Assembly: GCA_025360665.1 (NCBI GenBank)
Contig: JANYBU010000105.1
Location: 1-7,539 of the forward strand
Origin: Nitrospira sp.
GTDB taxonomy: Bacteria; Nitrospirota; Nitrospiria; Nitrospirales; Nitrospiraceae
Reading direction: 5' to 3'
DNA length: 7,539 nt
The stretch's first letter is position 1. Every line of letters begins with the position of its first letter. Of this stretch, positions 1 to 5,920 are shown piece after piece. The translations under genes were made by a program, and so were the position numbers. The notes beneath the pieces are model-generated. The model was not told where the DNA came from. It searched no databases and saw only the letters and a list, made by a program, of their open reading frames with translations.

Positions 1-1083
1 CGGCCTTCGTATGTGTTGGGCGGGCGATCCATGCAGATCGTCTACGACGAATCCGGCTTGCTGGAGTATATGGAATCGGCGGTCAAAGCCTCGCCGAAAC
101 ATCCTGTGCTGATCGACAAGTATCTTTCGGATGCGATTGAAATCGATGCCGACGCCATTTCAGATGGGACGAACGTCGTGGTGGCCGGGATCATGGAACA
201 TATCGAAGAAGCCGGAGTGCATTCGGGGGACTCGGCCTGTTCGTTGCCGCCCTATTCGCTCGATCAGAAAGCGGTTGAAGAGATTCGTCGACAAATGAAG
301 GCGTTGGCTCTGGAGCTTGGCGTGATCGGCCTGATGAATGCGCAATTTGCCATCAAAGACCACACGATCTATGTGCTGGAGGTCAATCCTCGAGGTTCGC
401 GCACCGTGCCCTTCGTCAGTAAAGCCATCGGTGTGCCGCTTGCCAAGTTGGCCATGAAGACCATGGTAGGCAAGAGCCTTCCGGAGCTGGGGTTGATCGA
501 AGCCCCTGTTCCCTCGCACTTGTCCGTGAAAGAATCCGTCTTTCCCTTTAATAAGTTCCCGGGGGTGGATGTCCTCTTGGGTCCGGAGATGAAGTCCACC
601 GGGGAAGTGATGGGCATCGACCAGGATTTTGGATGGGCCTTCGCGAAGGCTCAATCAGGAGCCGGTGCGCCGTTGCCGAAGGGAGGCACGGCATTCATCA
701 GCGTGAAGGAAAGTGACCGCCCGGCGGTTCTGGACGTCGTGCGACAGCTCCAGCGGCTGGGGTTTACCGTGCAAGCCACGAGTGGAACTGCGGCGTATTT
801 GCGCAACCATGGGGTCATTGCGGAAACCGTGAACAAGGTCATGGAGGGTCGTCCTCATGTCGTGGACCATATCAAGAACGGGCAGGTGGCCTTGGTCGTG
901 AACACCGTGAGTACCGCGTCGTCACATGCCGATTCATTGTCGATCCGTCGGGAGGCCCTGAACAAAGGACTGGCCTACTATACGACCATACGGGGGGCAC
1001 GAGCGGCGGTCATGGGCATTGAAGCGATTCTCAAGAAAGAACTCACCATTCGGTCGCTCCAGGAATATCACCACAACTCATAG
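1..1083 (+). CDS. carB: Carbamoyl-phosphate synthase large subunit, C-terminal third (5' end outside window)
   Basis: The open frame runs in from the left edge and ends at TAG 1081-1083, giving 360 residues of a protein normally near 1,070. CarB makes carbamoyl phosphate from bicarbonate, ammonia (delivered by CarA) and two ATP in the cytoplasm, feeding pyrimidine and arginine synthesis. The fragment starts at RPSYVLGGRS, inside the second (carbamate-kinase) ATP-grasp half. It continues through GIMEHIEEAGVHSGDSACSLP (about residues 63-83), the metal/ATP-site stretch EVNPRGSRTVPFVSKA (about 127-142) and FNKFPGVDVLLGPEM (about 183-197). From about residue 228 to the end it is the MGS-like allosteric domain (TSGTAAYL, NKVMEGRPH, IKNGQVALVVNT), which in E. 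coli binds UMP and ornithine. All landmarks match E. coli CarB as I remember it, with no break seen. greA follows after 18 bp, so co-transcription is likely. Confidence 0.97.
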   Translation, partial: RPSYVLGGRSMQIVYDESGLLEYMESAVKASPKHPVLIDKYLSDAIEIDADAISDGTNVVVAGIMEHIEEAGVHSGDSACSLPPYSLDQKAVEEIRRQMKALALELGVIGLMNAQFAIKDHTIYVLEVNPRGSRTVPFVSKAIGVPLAKLAMKTMVGKSLPELGLIEAPVPSHLSVKESVFPFNKFPGVDVLLGPEMKSTGEVMGIDQDFGWAFAKAQSGAGAPLPKGGTAFISVKESDRPAVLDVVRQLQRLGFTVQATSGTAAYLRNHGVIAETVNKVMEGRPHVVDHIKNGQVALVVNTVSTASSHADSLSIRREALNKGLAYYTTIRGARAAVMGIEAILKKELTIRSLQEYHHNS

Positions 1084-1101
1084 AGGACGCCACATACTAC
1101 G

Positions 1102-1578
1102 ATGCCGACACCAATTACGAAGAAGGGTTACGAGGCGCTCAAGGCAGAGCTCGATCGTCTTCGCAAAGTCGAGCGTGCCAAAAATATCGAAGCCATTGCT
1201 GAAGCGCGCGCCCATGGCGATTTGAGCGAGAATGCGGAGTACGATGCCGCCAAGGAACGCCAGGGATTCATCGAGTCGCGCATCGTGGAACTTGGGTCGA
1301 AGCTGGCCGACGCCCGCATCATCGAAACGGCCGGGCGAGTCTCCGACACGATCGTGTTCGGCGCCACGGTGCTCGTGATTGAACAGGAGTCGCAGTCGAA
1401 GCGGGAGTATACGCTGGTGGGACAGGATGAAGCCGATATGAAAGTGAACCGCATCTCGATTCAGTCTCCGGTCGGCAAGGCGCTCATCGGAAAGCGAGTC
1501 GGCGATTTCGTCGAGGTCACGACACCGGTCAAGATGGTCGAATACGAGGTGGTGGAGATTCGCTTCGAGGAGCTGTAG
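1102..1578 (+). CDS. greA: Transcription elongation factor GreA
   Basis: The 158-residue product has the usual GreA length. GreA enters the secondary channel of RNA polymerase and stimulates cleavage of backtracked RNA, rescuing stalled complexes. The N-terminal coiled coil begins MPTPITKKGYEALKAEL. The tip motif GDLSENAEYDAAKERQ carries the acidic residues D40 and E43 that correspond to the catalytic pair at 41 and 44 in E. coli. The C-terminal FKBP-like domain is visible from about residue 80, with IQSPVGKALIGKRVGD near 125-140. The ATG at 1102 gives the standard N-terminus. A GAGG at 1083-1086 overlaps the carB stop but lies about 15 nt upstream, so the Shine-Dalgarno spacing is loose. The gene sits between carB and the SAM hydrolase on the same strand and overlaps the latter by one base (TAGTG). 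Confidence 0.97.
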   Translation: MPTPITKKGYEALKAELDRLRKVERAKNIEAIAEARAHGDLSENAEYDAAKERQGFIESRIVELGSKLADARIIETAGRVSDTIVFGATVLVIEQESQSKREYTLVGQDEADMKVNRISIQSPVGKALIGKRVGDFVEVTTPVKMVEYEVVEIRFEEL

Positions 1579-2378
1579 TGCCGCATCCTCTGGGGCTCAT
1601 CACGCTGTTGACCGATTTCGGTGATCGGGACTCGTTCGTGGCGAGCATGAAAGGGGTGATCCTCACCATCAATCCCCAGGCCACCATCGTCGATCTCTCG
1701 CATCATGTGCCTCCCCATTCGATTGAAGACGCCTCCTACCTCCTGAAATCCTGCTATCGGTACTTTCCTGAAGGTACGGTGCATGTGGCCGTCGTCGATC
1801 CTGGCGTCGGCAGCGCGCGGCGCCCCCTTATCGCAAAGAGCGCACGCTATTTTTTTCTGGCTCCCGACAACGGTCTCTTGACGCATATCCTTGCCGAGGA
1901 CAGCGGGATGGAAGTGCGTGAGATCGAGAATGAAGACTATCGGCTGACCTCGCCGGGCCACACCTTCGACGGCCGCGATCTCTTCGCTCCTGCTGCGGCC
2001 TGGCTGACCAGGCAACAGCCGTTCGCGTCCTTTGGGCGATTCATCGACGACTGCAAGACCTTCACGATCTCGAAGCCGAAATGGGAAGCCCTAGCCTTGG
2101 TGGGAGAGATCGTCCACGTTGATCGATTCGGCAATCTTATTTCCAACCTGACCCCCCACCACATGAAGGAGATTCGAGAAGTCACGAAGCGACCCAACGC
2201 GCTGATTCGCATTGCCGGCCACACGATCGAGAGACTCGTGGGCAGCTACAGCGAAGGCAATCCGCTGATTCCCCATGCGCTGATCAATAGTAATGGGCAG
2301 ATCGAGATTTTCTTAAAGGAAGGAAGCGCGGCTCGTACTATGAATGCGGGTCGAGGGCAACGGGTGGACCTTTTGTAA
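1578..2378 (+). CDS. SAM hydroxide adenosyltransferase (SAM hydrolase, DUF62 family)
   Basis: This 266-residue protein belongs to the DUF62/fluorinase-like superfamily, whose common members split S-adenosylmethionine with water into adenosine and methionine. Family marks are ITLLTDFGDRDSFVASMKG (residues 8-26), VDLSHHVPPHSI (38-49), VAVVDPGVGSARRPL (70-84), FLAPDNGLLT (93-102), TFDGRDLFAPAAAWL (129-143) and VDRFGNLISNL in the C-terminal domain. D74 and R81 keep the spacing of the Asp-Arg pair described for the archaeal enzyme (D68, R75). The third member, a His, is expected in a TFHGRD-like motif, but here the aligned residue appears to be D131, with H128 nearby. The GTG start at 1578 shares a base with the greA stop TAG. 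GAGGAG at 1567-1572, inside greA, is well placed, so translation is probably coupled to greA. The last 41 bp overlap the 3' end of the convergent flippase gene. Confidence 0.92.
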   Translation: MPHPLGLITLLTDFGDRDSFVASMKGVILTINPQATIVDLSHHVPPHSIEDASYLLKSCYRYFPEGTVHVAVVDPGVGSARRPLIAKSARYFFLAPDNGLLTHILAEDSGMEVREIENEDYRLTSPGHTFDGRDLFAPAAAWLTRQQPFASFGRFIDDCKTFTISKPKWEALALVGEIVHVDRFGNLISNLTPHHMKEIREVTKRPNALIRIAGHTIERLVGSYSEGNPLIPHALINSNGQIEIFLKEGSAARTMNAGRGQRVDLL

Positions 2379-3933
2379 CGTCGTCGTTCTTGTCCAGCTC
2401 CTGGTGGCCGGCTCCGAACACGACTCGATACATTTCACGGACCCGGTCCCCAAACATTAGAAGCATGACTCCTGCATAGGTCAGCGCGCCCGCCGAAGAT
2501 TGAACGGCAAGACGAAGTCCGTGATGCCATTCTTCCGGCAACACCAGGCGGACCAGCGCCACAACTCCCAGCATGGCCACAGACCCAGTGAGGGCCGGTC
2601 GAAACGTGTGCCAATAGTCGATCCAGGAGCTGCCAAGAATGCGATTGACATACACGAAAGCGGGCAAGTTGGAAAGTGGGAAACCGATGAGCCATCCAAC
2701 CGCGACACCGATCAACCCGTAGGTGGCACCGATATAGAAGCAGACGGGCAGTACAGCGAGGGCAAGGATATTGAGCCACATGTTGGTCGAGAAACGGCCT
2801 GTCCATAACAGAACATGCGACAGCAGGTCTTGACTCGAGAACATGGCCATGTAGATGCAGAGCAATCGGAGCGGGGTAATCACGCCGCTCCAGGTGTCTC
2901 CCAGCGTGAGCAGCACAAAATCGTCGGCTGTGATGGCAAGCCCCAGCGCGGCCGGTAACGCGAGATATGACACGGCTTCCGTCAGGAAAAAGAAGTAGCG
3001 GCGCAACTCCTGTCTGTTTGTCTGAACGGCTGTGAAAATTCCGGGCACTACTCCGCTCATCAAGGAGGTCACTTCCCGGACTGGTAGCGAGGCAAAGGTT
3101 GTCGCAAACCCAAAGATGCCCAAGGCCTCCTTGCCGAGATAACGTCCGACGATGGTGGAATCGGCCGAGCTGTATCCGTAGTAAGCGAACCGCGACACCA
3201 GAATATGCCATCCGGATATCATGGAGCCGGTTAACGTATGAATGTTTCGAGGCCAGGCGGGCATGATCGGTTGGCACATAAACAGCACCACTGTTACGAG
3301 TCCATAACTGACCAGTGTATTGACGACCAGGGCCCAATAGGTCCACCCCACATGAGCGGCCAGCACCATCGTCGCAGCACCGATCGCAACTTGTAGGCCG
3401 TTGATCCATGCCAGGGTTCGAAATTGAAGATCCCGTTGCAGCAGGGCCCGCGGCAGAATTTGTAGCGCATCAATGACAAATGTGAGGCTGAGGGCGGAGA
3501 CAATGGCCGCCACTTGTGGTTCCTGGAAATAGAGTGAGATCGGAGCCGAAAGAGCAAGGTAGAGCACCGTTAGGGCCGTACCAAGAAGGAGCGCAGCGCC
3601 GGCCAGCCGTTGGAGCTGCTCCTTGCTCAGCGAGCGGTCCTGCAGAAGAATAGCATCGAGGCCGATGCCTTCAATCAACCGGGCCAGCCCGATGGGGATT
3701 GTGGCCATGGCCACTAATCCGTAATCACCTGGCGTGAGAATGCGTGCGACATAGAGCGTGGCCGCCCAACTGATGGCTTGAGCGATCCATCGTCCGAGGG
3801 CTGTCCAGGCAATTCCATGAAATAGAGTTCGATCGAGATCTTGGCGGGATTGCGCGGAGGGCTCGTCCACTGGATGAGGCGCCATAGGCAGACAAAGATC
3901 GGTGGATTTTTGCGGCGATACTAGATCGGACAT
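2338..3933 (-). CDS. Wzx-type polysaccharide/oligosaccharide flippase (MOP superfamily)
   Basis: A 531-residue polytopic inner-membrane protein resembling the WzxC/Polysacc_synt_3 branch of lipid-linked oligosaccharide flippases, which move undecaprenyl-linked sugar units to the periplasm. A soluble N-terminus of about 38 residues is followed by many hydrophobic helices (for example about 40-64, 71-95, 110-134, 141-160, 176-195, 199-220, 320-345, 385-402, 404-425, 447-465 and 478-494). Family-typical stretches are TPGDYGLVAMA (67-77), LPRALLQRDLQFR (160-172) and DSTIVGRYLGKEALGIFGF (258-276). The ATG at 3933 is preferred weakly: a GGA lies just upstream, whereas the alternative M17 (3885) has no visible Shine-Dalgarno sequence. 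No glycosyltransferase or polymerase gene is in the window, so the substrate cannot be named and the gene looks orphaned. Its 3' end overlaps the SAM hydrolase gene by 41 bp tail to tail. Confidence 0.88.
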   Translation of the reverse strand: MSDLVSPQKSTDLCLPMAPHPVDEPSAQSRQDLDRTLFHGIAWTALGRWIAQAISWAATLYVARILTPGDYGLVAMATIPIGLARLIEGIGLDAILLQDRSLSKEQLQRLAGAALLLGTALTVLYLALSAPISLYFQEPQVAAIVSALSLTFVIDALQILPRALLQRDLQFRTLAWINGLQVAIGAATMVLAAHVGWTYWALVVNTLVSYGLVTVVLFMCQPIMPAWPRNIHTLTGSMISGWHILVSRFAYYGYSSADSTIVGRYLGKEALGIFGFATTFASLPVREVTSLMSGVVPGIFTAVQTNRQELRRYFFFLTEAVSYLALPAALGLAITADDFVLLTLGDTWSGVITPLRLLCIYMAMFSSQDLLSHVLLWTGRFSTNMWLNILALAVLPVCFYIGATYGLIGVAVGWLIGFPLSNLPAFVYVNRILGSSWIDYWHTFRPALTGSVAMLGVVALVRLVLPEEWHHGLRLAVQSSAGALTYAGVMLLMFGDRVREMYRVVFGAGHQELDKNDDVTKGPPVALDPHS

Positions 3934-3994
3934 CGTCCGAGAAAAGAGTACAGGTATCAGGGGAGAAACGAAACAAGAATCGCTGCCCGCTCAC

Positions 3995-4010
3995 TCACAC
4001 TATCGTGTGA
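3995..4010. promoter_or_regulatory. 16-bp perfect inverted repeat upstream of the flippase gene (possible operator)
   Basis: TCACAC at 3995-4000 and GTGTGA at 4005-4010 form a perfect 6-bp inverted repeat around TATC, about 62 bp upstream of the flippase start codon. The size and position suit a dimeric repressor or activator site, but no convincing -35/-10 pair could be fixed beside it. It could also be a small hairpin or chance. Confidence 0.3.
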
Positions 4011-4061
4011 ATGGCAGAGTCCAGTATCCGGTTGGCTAGTGGGGTGAGGGTAGAAATATTC

Positions 4062-4159
4062 AATGTTTAATGGTGAATGTTGACCTATCCGAACGAGATA
4101 CGCTTCACGGGCGACGCGTCACAAATTCGGGACCGCCATGCGCCGCGAAATGGGTCCGG
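4062..4159 (+). repeat. Intergenic repeat, copy A
   Basis: This block is a diverged direct repeat of the one at 4868-4950. Positions 4062-4109 match 4868-4915 at 38 of 48 positions without gaps, ending in the shared CGCTTCACG. Positions 4120-4159 match 4912-4950 at 31 of 40 with one gap. Copy A carries a short internal duplication: ACGCTTCACG (4100-4109) is followed by a related ACGCGTCAC (4114-4122). It therefore has about 14 bp more than copy B. It lies just downstream of the lipoprotein gene stop and contains no gene. Its left part is the ATGTTNAATGG unit described for copy B. Confidence 0.75.
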
Positions 4160-4175
4160 CACCAGTTCGTTTCTA

Positions 4176-4802
4176 CTACTTAAAACTGAGCCCCTTCAGA
4201 AACTCATCGAGATTTCTTTTGGCTTCGTCGAATAGGGCATCCTCTGATTGTCCCTGCGAGGCCGTGACGCCGGCAGAGACCTCGTACAGATAGACGCCAT
4301 GCATGAAAATACTGTCCGCTTTATATAAATCATCTTTTCGTGTGACCAACACGTCCCCCTCCCTTTTTTGAGAGACCAGGGGACTCCCTTCCCTCCTTAA
4401 TCCAACCAGCCGTAATTCTGTTCCACGATCTGATTGCACATAGCGATTTTCGCGGAACGACTCACTAGCTTTGGATTCATCCGATATTTGCTCAATGGTG
4501 AATTTGTCGCCGGTGTTGTCACTGCGGACTATGCGATAGGCCGTTCCAGAATCATCGCTAAAGCGGACGCCATGTTTTGCGGGGGTTACTTGGCGCTCCT
4601 CAATTCTGGCACCGGATTTTAGGTGAGGAAGAGTGACCGCGTATCCTCCGTCAGGACTCGTATAGGTTTCATGACTCAGCCGATCGGAAGGAACGTTGGT
4701 CATCACAGAGGCGGAGGAAAGGGCGGCACAGCCGGCCAAGGTCACAAGTAGGAACAAGCTCAATACACTGTGTCGGGGTGGGGTCATACGGGCGGTATTC
4801 AT
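4176..4802 (-). CDS. Putative lipoprotein of unknown function
   Basis: The 208-residue product starts with a basic N-region (MNTARMTPPRHS), a hydrophobic core (VLSLFLLV) and the lipobox TLAGC, with the lipidated cysteine at residue 25, so it is predicted to be processed by signal peptidase II and anchored in a membrane facing the periplasm. The mature part is hydrophilic, without obvious catalytic motifs. It contains SHETYTSPDGGYAVTLPHL (about 43-61), a pattern common in small exported proteins with a beta-rich fold, and ends in a helical stretch EDALFDEAKRNLDEFLKGLSF. I do not recognise a named family. The ATG at 4802 has a good Shine-Dalgarno GGAG seven bases upstream (on the minus strand). 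The gene is bracketed by two direct copies of an intergenic repeat and may be its own transcription unit; the flippase lies 242 bp downstream in the same direction. Confidence 0.85.
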   Translation of the reverse strand: MNTARMTPPRHSVLSLFLLVTLAGCAALSSASVMTNVPSDRLSHETYTSPDGGYAVTLPHLKSGARIEERQVTPAKHGVRFSDDSGTAYRIVRSDNTGDKFTIEQISDESKASESFRENRYVQSDRGTELRLVGLRREGSPLVSQKREGDVLVTRKDDLYKADSIFMHGVYLYEVSAGVTASQGQSEDALFDEAKRNLDEFLKGLSFK

Positions 4803-4833
4803 CGTGTATCTCCTGTGCAGGGCAGAATGTTTT

Positions 4834-4950
4834 ATGTTGAATGGCGAATGTTAAATGGGAGGGAAAGAATGTTCAATGGCAAATGTTGGACGATCCATAC
4901 GAGCGACGCTTCACGAATTCGAGACCTCCAGGCGTCACGAGATGGCCCGG
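4834..4950 (+). repeat. Intergenic repeat, copy B, with a tandem 14-mer at its left end
   Basis: The left part is a short degenerate tandem array of the unit ATGTTNAATGGNGA: full or nearly full units at 4834-4847, 4848-4860 and 4869-4882, and a partial unit at 4883-4890. The array then runs into GATCC-TACGAG-GACGCTTCACG-AATTCGAGACC, which is shared with copy A (4062-4159). The block lies between the divergently transcribed lipoprotein and toxin/antitoxin genes. Open frames across it are composed only of repeat units and are not believed. Confidence 0.75.
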
Positions 4951-4981
4951 CCATACCTTCCCTGTACCTGAATATACATTC

Positions 4982-5011
4982 TTGCGGAGTAGTGCGCCAT
5001 TGGCGTACTAT
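4982..5011 (+). promoter_or_regulatory. Predicted toxin/antitoxin promoter
   Basis: TTGCGG at 4982-4987 and TACTAT at 5006-5011 are separated by 18 bp and resemble a weak sigma-70 promoter. A start site about 7 nt after the -10 would fall at or next to the ATG at 5017. The toxin message would then be leaderless or nearly so, consistent with the absence of a Shine-Dalgarno sequence in front of that ATG. Confidence 0.45.
4990..5010. promoter_or_regulatory. Palindromic operator, probably for the antitoxin
   Basis: TAGTGCGCC (4990-4998) and GGCGTACTA (5002-5010) are 9-base arms around ATT that pair at 8 of 9 positions (the fourth is G:T). The palindrome fills the spacer and overlaps the predicted -10. 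That is where an autorepressing XRE antitoxin of this type would be expected to bind. No direct evidence of binding exists here. Confidence 0.6.
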
Positions 5012-5016
5012 GTTCC

Positions 5017-5335
5017 ATGCGGTTTGTCGAGACTCCCGTGTTTACCGCCGCGTTTCGGCGGCATCTTGACGATGAGACGTATCGGGCACTCCAATGTAGC
5101 GCTCGTTCTCCGTCCCGCACAAGGCCCGATCATTCAGGGCGGCGAGGGACTACGCAAGCTCCGTTGGTCTGCGCCGGGGCAGGGAAAACGAGGTGGGGTT
5201 CGCCTCATCTACTATTGGTAACCGGCAAGCCAGACGTTCTATATGCTTTACCTCTATGCAAAGAATGAGCAGGGCGACTTGACCTCAGCGCAACTCAAGG
5301 TGCTGGCTAGACTCGTTCGGGAGGAATTCACATGA
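5017..5335 (+). pseudogene. RelE/HigB-type toxin, frameshifted and interrupted by a stop
   Basis: Three segments reconstruct a protein of about 105 residues of the RelE/HigB mRNA-interferase superfamily (intact members cleave mRNA at the ribosome). Segment 1, frame 1, 5017-5094: MRFVETPVFTAAFRRHLDD through RALQ. Segment 2, frame 2, from 5099: ALVLRPAQGP through GLRKLRWSAPGQGKRGGVRL to IYYW, then TAA at 5219-5221. Segment 3 resumes in the same frame: QTFYMLYLYAKNEQGDLT to LVREEFT, stop TGA 5333-5335. The change from segment 1 to 2 is one extra base around TGTA (5095-5098). The TGA overlaps the antitoxin ATG as ATGA, the classic coupled arrangement. Two independent lesions make sequencing error an unlikely full explanation, and no active toxin should be made. 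The family assignment rests on remembered sequence patterns such as GLRKLRW, RGG-R-IYYW and YAKNEQ-DLT. Confidence 0.85.
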
Positions 5336-5643
5336 AAGATATGGCATTCCAGGAGCTGCTCACGAGCATCCGGCAGGCGGGAAAGATACGCCGCGGCACA
5401 ATGAAGCCTGCTCGGGTCACCACCTTTCGACCCGCCGACGTGAAGAGCGTTCGTGAAAAGCTCAAGGCGTCGCAAACCGAGTTTGCTCTCATGATCGGCG
5501 TCAGCGTGGCGACCCTGCGCAATTGGGAACAGGGACGGCGAACACCGGACGGCCCGGCGCTCGCGCTCCTACGTGTCGCAGCGCGCAATCCCCGCGCAGT
5601 AGCCGAGGCCCTGCACCGCGAATCTCGCAAAGGCGCAGCGTAG
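5332..5643 (+). CDS. XRE-family antitoxin (HigA-like helix-turn-helix)
   Basis: An intact 103-residue protein. The N-terminal part (1-34, with LLTSIRQAGKIRRGTMKPARVT) is probably the toxin-binding or linker region. Residues about 36-72 form a Cro/C1-type helix-turn-helix: VKSVREKLKASQTEFALMIG, then VSVATLRNWEQGRRTPDGPA, with SQTEFA as the first helix and SVATLRNWEQG as the recognition helix. It ends LLRVAARNPRAVAEAL and a basic tail. In related loci this protein neutralises the RelE/HigB partner and represses its own promoter. The start is clear: GGGAGGA at 5319-5325 lies close upstream, and the ATG overlaps the toxin stop as ATGA. Since the toxin is broken, this antitoxin is now a solitary regulator; the well-preserved reading frame and palindrome (4990-5010) suggest it may still bind DNA. 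Confidence 0.9.
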   Translation: MKDMAFQELLTSIRQAGKIRRGTMKPARVTTFRPADVKSVREKLKASQTEFALMIGVSVATLRNWEQGRRTPDGPALALLRVAARNPRAVAEALHRESRKGAA

Positions 5644-5693
5644 TACGAAACCGGGGGACAAAGGACGAGATATGAGCGACGATTCCTGGCGAT

Positions 5694-5762
5694 CTATCTG
5701 GTGCGCTGGTCTGTCTAGTTTCTCTCGTTCGTCGAACCAACCAAACCAGAAAGACCAGATAG
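5694..5762. repeat. Long imperfect inverted repeat (hairpin)
   Basis: CTATCTGGT (5694-5702) pairs perfectly with ACCAGATAG (5754-5762), CTGGT (5706-5710) with ACCAG (5745-5749), and GTTCG (5727-5731) with CGAAC (5733-5737). All are centred on about 5728-5732. The right arm is a purine-rich run of short related words (ACCAACCAAACCAG, AAGACCAGATAGACGAGATG). It lies 50 bp after the antitoxin stop and could fold in RNA or DNA; no poly-T follows, so it is not a standard terminator. It may be a degenerate mobile palindromic repeat. Confidence 0.6.
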
Positions 5763-5863
5763 ACGAGATGAACCAGCTTCCCGCCACGTGCCGCGAGATA
5801 TAGGAGTGCAAGACCCTTACTCTCGGTCTGAAATCGCCGCGACTCTGTCACGAAAAGACTCCC

Positions 5864-5920
5864 GACACCTTTTCTGTTTCCCAAAGGTGTCTGTCAAATC
5901 CAGGTCACCTCAACCTGACC
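5864..5920. repeat. REP-like palindromic block
   Basis: GACACCTTT (5864-5872) and AAAGGTGTC (5883-5891) form a perfect 9-bp stem with a 10-base loop. Ten bases on, CAGGT (5901-5905) pairs with ACCTG (5913-5917), and the overlapping GGTCA (5903-5907) pairs with TGACC (5916-5920), followed by CCGTTTATT. The reverse strand reads GGGGTCAGGT, a word I associate with REP elements mobilised by RAYT transposases, but this link is from memory. No transposase gene is present. Confidence 0.5.

Noticed and set aside
160..654. 164-codon open frame on the minus strand opposite carB
   Set aside because: It lies wholly antisense to the strongly conserved CarB frame and its translation has no recognisable features; it is a shadow caused by codon bias.
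2435..3409. 324-codon minus-strand frame within the flippase gene
   Set aside because: It is a shifted frame of the same strand as the flippase; the product is rich in Arg, Cys and His with no membrane pattern, whereas the 531-residue frame is a clear membrane protein.
4834..4890. Possible CRISPR-like array in the tandem 14-mers
   Set aside because: Units are 13-14 bp, directly abutting, without spacers of constant length and with no cas genes nearby.
4770..5221. Plus-strand open frames over repeat copy B that run into the toxin region
   Set aside because: Their first parts are translations of the 14-mer repeat; only the last part (from about 5099) is meaningful, as the second segment of the broken toxin.
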